A stretch of 64,000 bases of DNA from Siniperca chuatsi (lineage: Eukaryota > Chordata > Actinopteri > Centrarchiformes > Sinipercidae), in NCBI RefSeq assembly GCF_020085105.1, contig NC_058063.1:6048501-6112500 (forward strand), in the 5' to 3' direction. Made by a program: the position numbers and the translations under genes. Positions 47,901-59,000 of this stretch are shown in pieces. The notes beneath the pieces are model-generated. The model had not been told where the DNA came from. It made no database searches and saw only the letters and a program-made list of their open reading frames with translations. The number at the start of each line of letters is the position of its first letter. Position 1 is the stretch's first letter.

Positions 47901-49408
47901 TATTTCTGTTGCTCGTCTATTCTACAACAGACGTAATAGTAGTAGGCTACTCCTATCTTTTACTTCAGTAAAAGTAGCAGTAGCGCTCTGTGGCATTCAA
48001 GATTTCACTTAAGTAAAAGCACAAAAGCATTTAAGTATTTTTGTTTGTAAAGTAGTAACTCCAGCTGTCAGCTGAGAGATGTAATGGAGTAAAAAGTACA
48101 ATATTTCCCTCTGAAACATAGTGAAGTAGAAAGTAGCATAAGACTGAAATACGCAAGTAAAGTAAAAGTACCTCAACAGTGAGTGGTGTCACTAACAGGA
48201 AGGACGGCTCTTAATCTATCTTAACACTTTTCCTTTACAGGTTTACTGTAACGTCCGACAGATTCTCTCTGATCCCTCTCTGTTGCTGTAAGAATGTAAT
48301 TTTCCACATTCAAAACGAAATCCTCTCACTGTACCAGCTTTGAGAGAATCCAGGTCAAATCACCTGTAAACTCAATGAGCTTTGGAACATACACATTTTC
48401 TTCATATTTGACCTCTTAAAAGTTTTTCTTAAAAAAATATATATTCTTGTCGATACCCATGTAAGACTAATAGGGGAGGGAGGGTAACGTTACAGTAAAA
48501 TTAGTTAGCATAATTTTCTCAAAAGTTGTACAGCAAAATCTTATTTATTTATTTAACTATTTATTTATTTTATATCCTCGAAATGGACGTTTCAGTCCAA
48601 AGTCTGTTTCGGTAGCATATTGTCACATTTTCAACCAACCACATTCCAGTACAAGTCTTAATGTAGCCTTTAATCGGCGGTAGTTTGCTCCATTACATCT
48701 CAGAAATCTTTCGGGATTCTCGGTTGCGCTCTGCTCCCGCGCCGTAATTGCAACATAGAGGCGCAACCGCATCTACACCGCAAACAGCGCTGTAGGATTT
48801 GAATTTATATTTTTCCATCCAAAACACCCTCAAGTGTTTATCACTGTAAAAACCTCATACGTACAAACGCTAAATACAGGACAGGCAGCCTAAAGCCAGG
48901 AGCTAAATACCGAGAGAATCTCTAAAATACAGAAACATTTGAAATCATAAGTGAAACACAAAATCAAAACAGGCTAGTCGGCTAATAAATATAGTGCAAC
49001 AATTGAAGACAACCAAGAATTTAAAAAAATCACAGGGTTATAGTCCTAGTAGACTATTCTTAATCTAGGCTATTTTTTTTTCATCTCCAATTTTCATATG
49101 CCTTAAAATGGAAAGTCAAGCTCCATCATTTTGAATGATTTTACCTTTTATGTGAGACCGTCAAAAGGGTTTAAAGCGCGTCATTAAAGCTTGCTAATTG
49201 AACTTTGGTTCTGTTAAGCTAGCTCTGTCGTCGACTCCTTATTAAGCTCATACAAGATGCCATTTTCTTGTCAAGTGTCTCATTTAAACGCGAATAAAGG
49301 GATAATGAAGGAGTCTTTACCTGCTGTGCACTGGCATACCATTATTATGGCGTTGTATGTTAAGAAGGACAAAAACTTCCGAGTAAAGCCCATCATGTCT
49401 TCAAGCAT
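38292..49408 (-). CDS. il13ra1: Interleukin-13 receptor alpha-1 chain (class I cytokine receptor)
   Basis: Ten coding exons, right to left: 49321-49408, 47377-47519, 45309-45471, 44267-44366, 43435-43598, 43127-43257, 42661-42805, 40765-40864, 38482-38560 and 38292-38390. Phases chain with no stop, giving 403 aa (human IL13RA1 about 427). Exon 1 is the leader; ATGs at 49408, 49396 and 49393 are in frame. Exons 2-3 are fibronectin-III-like domain 1 (PPPPTGLTYKW, VSWKKP). Exons 4-5 are domain 2 (FKCFIYPNELNCSWIP, then C-x10-C). Exons 6-7 are domain 3, with WSXWS replaced by FSDFS. Exon 8 is transmembrane. Exon 9 has the Box1 segment IICPIVPDPSAIFKEM, close to the human IIFPPIPDPGKIFKEM. The tail is short with one tyrosine (SLYTPVPEP). 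The family binds IL-13, and with IL4R alpha forms the type II IL-4 receptor signalling through JAK/STAT6. Adjacent dock11 supports the name. Confidence 0.9.
38881..38937. repeat. (CA)n microsatellite
   Basis: CA dinucleotide run with one AA interruption, ending at the target site of the hAT-type MITE at 38947. Confidence 0.95.
38947..39707. mobile_element. hAT-type MITE, copy 1 (761 bp)
   Basis: Ends TAGTGATGGGA and (complement of the right end) TAGAGTTGTGACG form short inverted repeats, with imperfect subterminal symmetry around GGCTCTTTGAG, CGTTCAAAAGAACG and AGCCGTTCAAAAGAA. It is flanked by a perfect 8-bp target duplication GTAGAGAC (38939-38946 and 39708-39715), as for hAT elements. It lies in intron 8 of il13ra1. 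It is nearly identical to copy 2 at 49702 and has no transposase. Confidence 0.9.
41755..42625. repeat. Dispersed fish repeat rich in nuclear-receptor half-sites
   Basis: Repeat in il13ra1 intron 7 with typical fish-repeat segments (AAGTTGCAGTTTACATCCAT, TTTGGTTTCCTCCTGGCATT). Degenerate tandem sub-blocks each contain forms of GAGGTCACAGTGACCTTGAC. Perfect ERE palindromes lie at 42174-42188 and 42465-42479, and DR1 sites at 42338-42350 and 42480-42492. A long plus-strand open frame at 42344-42892 runs through it and overlaps il13ra1 exon 7 on the opposite strand; I do not regard it as a gene. Confidence 0.7.
44400..45240. repeat. Unclassified dispersed repeat in il13ra1 intron 3
   Basis: Starts near an AATAATAATAAC tract and continues through TATTTCTATAGCACTTCTAA, CAAAGTGCTTTACAGTAAAA, TCCTCAGGCAGGCCATTCCA and TTGCAATTGTCTAGACGAGG, a combination I recognise as a common dispersed teleost repeat. 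No intact frame; class not assigned. Confidence 0.55.
47930..48190. repeat. AAGTAAAAGT-rich dispersed repeat
   Basis: Multiple imperfect AAGTAAAAGTA/TACTTAAGTAAAAG units in il13ra1 intron 1, typical of a widespread fish repeat family. No coding potential. Confidence 0.5.
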
Positions 49409-49701
49409 CTGAGCGTCAATTCTGTCTGGAAACGAGTCAAGTCCCTCGATCCTCTTGCACTCCGACCAAGTAAAAATAAATATATTATAACCGTTTATGT
49501 TAAGCTACTGAATAGCCTACAATAGGCAAATACAGGCGACCGAGTGTAGGTGATGAAAAAGAAGGAGAAAAAAAATTTAATAGGAGGAAAAACGAAAATT
49601 CAACCTTGTCACTGAAGCACCTTGATAGTCTCTGTGAGTCTGAGGCTACCGGGAACGGGGCGGAGTCGGTGTGAGAGTGGGAGGGAAGCTGCAATGACAA
49701 C
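49409..49701 (-). promoter_or_regulatory. il13ra1 5' UTR / proximal promoter
   Basis: About 290 bp between the il13ra1 start and MITE copy 2. It contains a GC box (GGGGCGGAG, 49657-49665 on the plus strand). No TATA box at a sensible position is obvious. The MITE begins about 37 bp beyond the GC box, so the core promoter must lie in this short native interval or within the MITE. Confidence 0.45.
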
Positions 49702-50444
49702 TAGTGATGGGATTTATGGCTCTTTGAGGGGATCCGGATCTTCGCGATCCGTTCAAAAGAACGGCTCTTTTTAAATATTTAGTCAGTTTTAAGAAGCCAG
49801 CTTGGGGGCATCTCAGTTTATCCTGGAAATAATCACTGGGAGGAATGATGAGGTGAGATTTGTAGTCAAATAATTAAAACTCGGATATCACACACCAATA
49901 TCTGAGTTTGAATTATTCTGAAATTTCTTCGCGAGAAAAGTGCACCCAAATGCTGCTCCTTTTCCTCTGGCTCATTTTCAGATGTGTCACGTGTGTGTCT
50001 TCTTCCTTTCGAAGTCCGAACGACCCGCTATTACTGACGTTGGCACTGAGACAGAGAGGCAATCGCACGTGTTTTTTTTTTGTTTTTTGTTTTTTAACTG
50101 GAGTAAGCATGTGACGGCAGCGTGCACATGTCATGGCTCCGCTCCTACCCAATGACAGAGGAACGCAGGTTTTTTTTCCACTGGAGTACTCATGTGAAGG
50201 ATGCGTGCACAACTAATAACTAATATCATCACGCTATAAAGGGTTGGCCTGCGCTGGGTGCGCCCCTCCCCCTATAACTGTTCTGTCTCGCGGAGGAGCT
50301 CATTTGTGTGCATCTGTTTGAAACACGCATAGGAAAAAAGAACGACAGAAAGAACGGCTCCCCTCCAGCCGCGACTCGGCTCCCATCGTTCATGTTTATG
50401 AGCCGTTCAAAAGAATCGGTTCGTTCGCGAACGTCACAACTCTA
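49702..50444. mobile_element. hAT-type MITE, copy 2 (743 bp)
   Basis: Same ends as copy 1 (TAGTGATGGGA...CGTCACAACTCTA) and the same orientation, with a perfect 8-bp target duplication ATGACAAC (49694-49701 and 50445-50452). Differences from copy 1 are few: a short deletion near the left end and small changes in the T-rich core. It sits just upstream of il13ra1 exon 1. Confidence 0.9.
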
Positions 50445-50452
50445 ATGACAAC

Positions 50453-51544
50453 ACGAGAATGACGGTGACTCAGTGGCTCTGTTGTAACTGTTTCGCTCTT
50501 CCCAATAGTCCTCAAATAAATACGTCCAACCGCCCATAAGACACTGAGTGTTACAGAGTTAAATAGTCAAAGGAAGCTGCCCAAGTGGCTCTCTTAATGA
50601 AGGCAGAGCACGCACGCGTGTGAGCATAAGTGCAATATCTCAAACCCCAAGTGTCCATCCATTCTTCCAGGAAGTCGTCAGGCTCTAAATGAGTCTGTGA
50701 ATCATTAAGCTGATTATCTGTATGGTAATGGCTTTATACAGCAACAAACAATATAGCGTGGACAAGCTGACGGTACAAGGCCAGGGTAAATATACAAAGG
50801 AAACACACTGTACACTTGATCTCAGCTGTATTGTTACCACACAACATCTCTAACAAGAAATGCACTTTATTGGCCAAGGTATGGGTGGGGACCCATTTTG
50901 TGTAACTGTGGTCCAAGGCTGTTTTTTCATGGTTTGGGCTTAAGCCGCTTATTTTCAAATAATTGAAATCTTAACAGGGTACTACAGCAATTTTGTATAA
51001 AGTTAGTCATAAAGTTTGGGGGGTTCACCAGGTACAGATTAAAGAAAAGAACGGTCAAAACCGATGTGGCAGGCTACTTAACATGATGAGTATGTAAAGT
51101 AAAATGACAAAGCTGCCGTGCACAAAGCCAGCTCCATAAAGAAATGATTTTCCCAGTTTGGTGTGGAAGAACTTGACTGGCCCGCACAGAGCCCTGACCT
51201 CAACCATATCTAACAGCTTTGGGATAAATTGAAACGCAGACTAAACTGAAACATAAGACAGGGTTTGAGAGGCTTTCAAACATTGACAAAATCTCTCCAG
51301 AGCATTCCATCGTATTGTCTTCCTCTGCAGATGGAGTCGCCCAGATGTCATGGAAATGTATATGTTGTCTGAGCATTTTAATGATTCCTCATTTAGGTTG
51401 GCTTTTAAGTTGAGACTGATTTGAGAATGACAACCTGGCAACATCTGCAGAGGAAGATCTTGTGAAAGCTCTTAAACATCTACTAAATGGGGAGATTGTT
51501 TTGTCAGCTACTGTCTCCAAGGTCAAGAAATAATTATCAGTCGC
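50453..51544. other. Intergenic between il13ra1 and dock11
   Basis: About 1.1 kb with no supported gene. It contains the small Tc1-type fragment at about 51118-51240 and otherwise AT-rich sequence. Confidence 0.6.
51118..51240 (+). mobile_element. Short decayed Tc1-type fragment
   Basis: The plus strand encodes [16 protein letters not shown] followed by a stop, a Tc1-like transposase block. Nucleotide similarity to the fragment near 12.2 kb is high over about 120 bp. It is dead and truncated on both sides. Confidence 0.7.
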
Positions 51545-51560
51545 AATAGTTTTTCCAGGT

Positions 51561-51566
51561 TTTATT
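51561..51566 (-). terminator. Candidate dock11 poly(A) signal (AATAAA)
   Basis: TTTATT on the plus strand reads AATAAA on the minus strand, 1.5 kb downstream of the dock11 stop at 53071. The intervening sequence has no other gene, which fits a 1.5 kb 3' UTR. Confidence 0.5.
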
Positions 51567-53070
51567 GAAAAAAAGGCTTTACAAAGTAAGTTTGACAAGC
51601 AGCTGCACTTCAGTATACAATGCAATAAAAATGAAAAAAGAAATCTCTCTGCCAGGACAGATTTGGACTGAACCAGAGTCTAAAATGTTTCAAATATAAA
51701 TACATACATACATACATGGAGACAGAATTCACTTTACAGCATGACAAATTATGTACATTTGCTTAAATATTATTCATCTATCTGCTAATTACAGTGTAGC
51801 ACTTGTGAAATACTGTGAATAACCAGCATGTGATGAAGGTCTTATTACTTGAGATAAGGGAGTCTTCTCAGAAGGGAGAGCACAAAGGCACCAGATCTTA
51901 ACCCAGAGGAGAGGAACTCTTCACTTACCGTACTGAAGGAAATATTATCACACCGCTGTGATCAGCGTGTCCTGTCCTCAAATCCTGTTACTGACTTCAA
52001 ATGCTTACAGGCCATAAAATGAGCCCATAGAGAATACAGTTTCAATGATTGTTAAACAACTGATAGAATTTCTAATCATAATCTTTTCTGGTGTGACATT
52101 ATTCATCTCCTCTAATACAATCTAGAACATTGTTATTACCAACAGATTTTTTTTTTTTACATTTACCATGTAATTGAACTACTTTTAAACTAAACAAACC
52201 CTTCTTAAGAGCAGCTTTATCACACAGCTTTAATCCAACCCTGAGCTGTCTTTTCTTTTCTTTAACTTTGGAACGGACTGAGAAGGCCTTTACACTTGTC
52301 ATTAAACAAACAGGGTAGTAACTTTAGCCTGACGCTCACTATAAGCTGCTTCTCTTTAGAAGTCACTTATCTGTTTATCACAATCTGTTAACCTGACTGG
52401 AATGCGCTGCTAGCCTATAAAAAACTATCCCTTGGCGCGACAGAGTCTCCTAATGCTTTCGGTTTTGGTGTTTGTTAAGACAGAACTGGCTGAGTTGGGA
52501 CCTGCTGGCACGACACTGAAGCCTGGCCAAACAAAACACTGTGGCACAACGAAAGTATTCTATTGTCTTCTAACAATTGACTCAAGTAATAAAAATTAAT
52601 TCTTGGGGGGTGTCCTGCATAGATCTGAAGGGCAACATTGCAGGGAGAGGACAGAAACAATTGCTTTAATACAGTATCTCCTTCTAGAGAAGCAACAGTC
52701 AATCCTGCGATTTATCGCAAAGGCAGAAAAAAAGTGCAATGCAACCTAGCACGACTCAGCAAAACACCTAAACTTGACATGCCGACGTGAAGTCGGTGAT
52801 GCTGCGATACATTCTCAGAAATACTGCTGCTGTGGTTTGAACATTATATCCAACTGATGTGCTGCAATCTTTCACCCCGACCATCTACTGTGCATCCAGC
52901 AGAGATGCTGAAGATATCCAAATGGGCATCTTCACCGGGGGGGAGGGTTTTGGCAAGCGTAGCTACGCAGACTTGAAACGGAGAGCCGCCCTGTTATCAT
53001 CCAGTTCAGGCCCTTAAGGGATATACATAAGGGTGGGTGGCGCGGCGGAGGGAGGCCGGTGGGACAGAGG

Positions 53071-56000
53071 TCAGCCCAGGTCGGTGGACGTCCCGCTGAT
53101 TGCACGAAACACGTGGAGGGAGTTTTCTAACAGCGAACGCATCATATCCTCCTGGTAGATCTGGGGTCAAAGCAAAACACAGGACAGGATGAGGGTCAGT
53201 TCTCACATAAACTCAGAGACACACACACACACACACACACTGAATTGCATGGGCTGGTAGGATGTGACACACTATGAGATGTGGTTCAACACATAAAAGC
53301 TGAATGTACAGTAAGAGAGAGAAATGAAGCGTGAACAAAAGGTGTTGTCTATACGATGGAACACATAGAACAAAGCTATAATTACTTTGCAACAAACATT
53401 AATTTGAACAAGACATTCCCACAGAGAGTGTCCACAAGTATTCCTTGTTGCTGTATTTAAAGTCATGTTGTCCTTGCACCATGTTTTGTTTTGTTGTACT
53501 CTAAGGCTGGTATCAATTGTTATTTCGTTTCACTTTATTCTTTTGATTATCATTCTTTTTTAATTGCTGAACAAATCTCAGATGTGGGTGGAGATTCAGA
53601 GGTCTGGCACCAGGCTTCCAATTTGGCTGGTTGTGTTTATACTACCAGTTATTGAACAGTTGTAGTTATTCCAACCAAACAGCTGTTGCGGGGGCAGAAA
53701 CGTATAACCAAAGTGAGTAGAAAGTACTACTAGAACTAGAACTACTCTGTGTTTAGAGCAGTGAATGTGAAAATGTAAAAGTCTACAGGGTGATGCAGGC
53801 TCAATCACATTTATATACATATTATTTTATTTTATTCATTTTGTCACACTTCTGTAAGAAATGAACACAAACTAGGGTGAGGCAGTTAACGAAACAATGT
53901 ACACTCTTCTAGGTTACAGTTAAAAAGCCCGGATGAAACTATTTGATCTGGCTGATGCCAACACTTGATTCCATGACACATTGTTATCATAGTGAACAGG
54001 TCAGATTACCAGGCAGTTGAAGAGCAAAATAGCAAAACAAAACAATCCACTACAAATGGACTGCCTGCTTAAAATATGAATCCACTATAGTATTAAAAAC
54101 TGATTTACCTCTAACATAGATTTCAGTAGCTTTTTAATAGTTTTTATTTCTGTAGTTGTATGGTTATGTGGAATGACCACAATTGAGAATGACTTCCGGA
54201 TGGGAGCCGAAACGTCTTGATTCTGAAAACAGTGTCCAGATGACTACGACTGAAACCTTTTCTACGATAGAACACTCCTGGACGAATGAGGGACTACACC
54301 GTCCTATTTCTGTGGTTGTATAAAATAAAAGGGTTGTTATTATTAAAACTGATTTTATCTACTCTGTTATGAAGATGAACACCGTCTTACACACTAAAGT
54401 AGATGTGTGTACTTTAAGTGATATCTGATCTGCAACAACATGAAAATCACGTGCACTGTCTGCTACAGCTTGCCATAGATGTGATCATCTCTCGACACCC
54501 TGCCCCCACAGTAACCAGACCTCAACTAAACCATCGCTGGGAACAGACAGAGAACTAGAATAATGTAAAAAAACTACTTCTGTTTGGTTACCAACAAGTT
54601 ATTGGACTCATCACTAAGTGTTTATATGCAGTCCTGTATTCCAGCTCAGTATTTGATAGTATTTAGAATATTCTTGAATATATGATTCAAATTTTTAATT
54701 GTCAGCTTTCATTCTAGTGTCCTTCCTGCTATTTCAACATCCTAGTTTTCGTAGTTTCTGTATCACCTTGGTCAGCAGTTGATGACCCCACTTCAGTTTA
54801 AGGCTGACTTGTGGTGGGACAGCAGCATCCTGCAACTAACCTGCTGCTGGTTTAAACGGATCAATACATTCGCCATCTGATCCAAATAAAACATTTCGTT
54901 CTTTCTTTTCTAGAGGATACAATTATACTTCTTCTCTGCTCGACAGGAGACACGTTTTACTACTACAATCACAACTGCATGCCTTGAGACAAAGAGCTGA
55001 GTGACAGCAGAAACCTGGATGGCATTTTTACTTGACAGTATCCTGGTTTGTTTTGGAATTACTGAGGTAACAAGACATCTACTACCAGGAAGTCGTTTTT
55101 ACATGTGTGGACACGCAAATGTTCCGACCCTAACCAGGACACTACTGTGTATGTAAACATAATTTGATTAGTGGTTTCTCTCATTTGCACTGTGCAACAC
55201 TATCTGCGGTCTGCCAGTGTTGGCCATAATCTACAGTGTAAATACTTTTTCATGTCTCAGAGTGATCTGTGATCTGGTCTGTCAAAGGAGGATTCAATGA
55301 CTGCCAAATGTCTGCCATATCTGCCAAAACCATCCTCTGAATGCCTTGTTAAGATCTTTCCATATGAATGCATTTTATTTGGCATTAAATTGCTGCATTT
55401 GCCTAATTCATTCTCTTCTATTCTCACATGTTTATAATCAAGGCCTGACTAATTAATCACCCATCTTTAAAGTAACTCCATTCTGATTGCTGTTTTATTT
55501 CTTGCATCCAGATGAAAGTATTTAGACGTCCTTTGCATTTAACCATAAAATGTAAGAAATTAACTAAAAGAGTTGGTGCAGTCATAATTAATGTGTTCCA
55601 AAAAAGACAAACTGAGATTTAACACACTTTCCGATCACATTACCTGTTTTTCCTTAAAGCTTAAGGCCAGCACGTTGGGGAGAAAAAAATCAGACCAGTT
55701 AATTAAAATGGTAAAATCAGAGCAGCTAAATTAACGTCTAATGTCAGCAAGCACAATAACACACCGAAACACAATCTGACAATACAGCAGAACCTGTGAT
55801 AGTTGTGCTACAGTGCAGCCATGACACATTCCACTGACAGGAAGAGAACAAAGTACACAATCAGCAGTGAAGTATGTACAAATGGTTGCAACATGATAGG
55901 TTACAGCACATACAGACAAGTTCCCCAGGACCTGAGCTGGCAGCCAACAGCTACACAATACTGCAGGGAAACATCTAGTCTGTACTAGTTAAAACTAGTG

Positions 56001-59000
56001 ACGCTTACACTAAGTATTTTAAGGAAAGTGGGTGAGCCATCCTTTGTGACACTGCGAATCACTGTTCCAGGAAAGAAGAAGTTCAGTTTTCAATTATTCC
56101 TGGAGGTTACATTAACGCCACCTCACACTGCAACTTGCCATGGCTCACTTCAAGTCTGATCATGACTAATGGTAAACATGAAAAAGTATTAGGGAGTTCT
56201 ATTTATGACAGCCACAACTAGATTATAGTGAAATGAAACGTAACCAGCAGGGTTAGGGTTAGGATAATGCGTTCTGATCATTTGCACCATAGTGCAATGA
56301 ACTTCAACTTTGCTGCTGCTCAAGGTAATTTTGGGTATAATAAAACAATAGTCATAAAAAGCAATGATGATTTGTAAGTATAGTTTAATTTGGCTCAGTT
56401 TACACTGTTTGTACATTACTGATTCCACACATGACTGTTGGAATTGTCCAGATTTTGAGAACTCCACACTCTCCCTGGCCTCCAACCCCAGCACAACAGA
56501 GGTTGATAGAATGTTGTTTGAATATTAATAATAGAATATTTAAATATCTCTTCCCAGAATCAGTGTTCCTTTTACTCTGGATCATCCGCAGAACACACAG
56601 TGAACAGTTTTCATGGGGACTATTTCTTCGGTAGTTTTAAAGTGAGGTCTGTGGATAACCCAGAGTAACGGGGTCATTCGTGTTGCATTGTGTAATCCTG
56701 TGAGCACCAGAAACACAATTCTATCTAGGAAAAGGGTGTGCGTCTCGGTCTGAGGAGGGAGGGGTGTGGTCTCAACAAATAAAATTTTACTCCACCAGAA
56801 TATTTTATTGTTTTCTGGACTTGGCCCAGAAAAGTTAGATTACCTGCTCGTGGATGATGTCAGATAGCTCCTTTACCATTTCTTTGAAGTTGGCCTTGAG
56901 GCCCTCGTGGTACTCAAACTGGTCCTCTTTGATCAGACGCTCGTTTATGTCCAGAGCCATACTGCAAGCCTGGACAAAACGCCTGCAATTATTAAAAATA
57001 AAATGACAAACTTAAATGACTACTTATCATTTGAAAATATAAATTAAAAAAGTGACAAAGAATTGTTAACAAGGAATTAGGAATATGGAATAATTAAAAT
57101 GAGAATCAACAAGCAGCTTAGTAATTTGGATATAAGGAAAAATGGTACCTGAAAATGTCCTTAAGGTCCTTTACTTTCTTGTTGCCAGTTAGGTTGGATT
57201 TATTGTCATCCAGGAATGCTCTGGCATAGGCCATGGGACCTGCATTCACCTGCAGCAAAACATGCCTCAAAATGTTAAACATTTTTATACGCTGACAGAT
57301 AACTATCAGCATGTACTGTGCTTTCTCACGGCATTCAACTACTGACCGCAGCCCAGTTTTGCGCAATAATAGCATTTAATGTTTGTATGTTGCTGTTTTT
57401 GTTTTTCCACTTAGCTGTGTCTCTGAAACCTTTACCTGCACAGAGACGCAGCCCTGCAGTTTGAGCTGCAGTTGGATCATGTCCACCTCCTGGCAGGAAC
57501 AGAGCTTGGTCAACTCTGCTGTTCGTGCCCTCATCTCATCTATGGCCACATCCACCGGCTTAAGCTCCACCTGCTTCTCCCCCACCACCTCCACGCGCTT
57601 CTTCACATACGGGAAGGTGTTGGCAGCTGCACAGAAGAGGGCAGGGAAAACAATGGTCGGCTCATGCATGTGAATATAACAAACTGCAAGAAACTATTTA
57701 TGCGAGCGACATGCTTCTAGGGTCGTCTTCAGGTGATCCCTCTGTTGCTTGTCACGGGAAAGCAATCAAATGAGAAGCAAAAGTTTTTGCAGCTTGCTGT
57801 GGCAACACAAGATTTGTTTTGACGCCGAGGCAAACAAAGTTTTAAACAAAGGCAGTAGAATGAGCAAAAAGCATCTGTTGTTTTTTTCTACTCTTTAGTG
57901 TGTACAGTAAGGCTTAGTCAAAGAGACGCTGAGTAATGTATCTCTTAAAAACAACTATGTTCACAATGAAAACTACATGTGTTAATAACAAAGAACAGCA
58001 TCGCTTGAGGGTACTTGAATAGGGTGTAGCTGGAGGGATCCTAACATCCAGCTGCCACTTGCTACAGTAACCAGCTGTTTTAATGTTTACTGCCATTTAG
58101 GAGGTCACAACAATGGATGGGCAGTCAAAAGTTTTATTTTAAAAATGTTGGGTTTTTTCTTTTTAAATAGAACAATGCACATCTGCTCTGTAAGAAGAGA
58201 TTCTAGTGTTTGTACTTAACGTGAATTATGACTTAAAATGGATGAGATGAACTGAGGTTTTTGCTTTGCTGTCTCTGTCATCATGATAACAAACATTAAT
58301 GCATTATTAATGCGTTGTAGTTTCTGATATGAGACACTGTGTGCCTTTTCTGATGTTATACAAGTTTTTGTTTTTTTTTTAAATGACAGAAACGTGTCTT
58401 TGTTTTTCTCTCATCTCGACAACTTTAGGCTGTATGAAGTTTATCCTACAGGTTTGATGAAACTGTTGGAAGGCTAACAGGCTTGCTTTCCGATTACTGT
58501 TAACTGCAAATGTCAAACACTACAGCAAAGTGTTTGTGAATGAGTGTGTTTCATGTACTTGTGAGCACAGTCCTCCTCTTGCACTGCTCCTCCACACCGC
58601 CGTGTTTTTTCCCCGACAGCGTGTAAGGTGTCTCGAACACAAAGCGGTTGATGTTGTGGCACTTCTCAAAGTCAGTCTTCTTCTCTGGTGCCTCCTTCTC
58701 CTCAAAGTACGGCTTTACAAATGTCACCTGGACGTAGGCGAACTTGGGGTCCAGGTCTTTGGGGTTTACCTTTAATAAAAAATAAATGCAAAGCACTACA
58801 TGTCAGAGAGTCTGGTAAGATGAATGAGGCTTAAATCAGATGAGCCTTGATATTTTGAAAGTGAATTGCTGACGAATGACAAAAATGTCATCCAAAAGAA
58901 ACCTTAACTGTCCCAATATCACCATGGTAATAACACCCCCCTTCGTCAAACACTTGGCTGCTACAACACATGTTGCCTGCACCAAGTTTCTAAAATCAAC

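Noticed and set aside
54170-54310. Possible Penelope-type hammerhead ribozyme (GCCGAAACGTC)
   Set aside because: The CGAAAC half is present but I see no CTGANGA core at the required position; it is probably just a repeat remnant.
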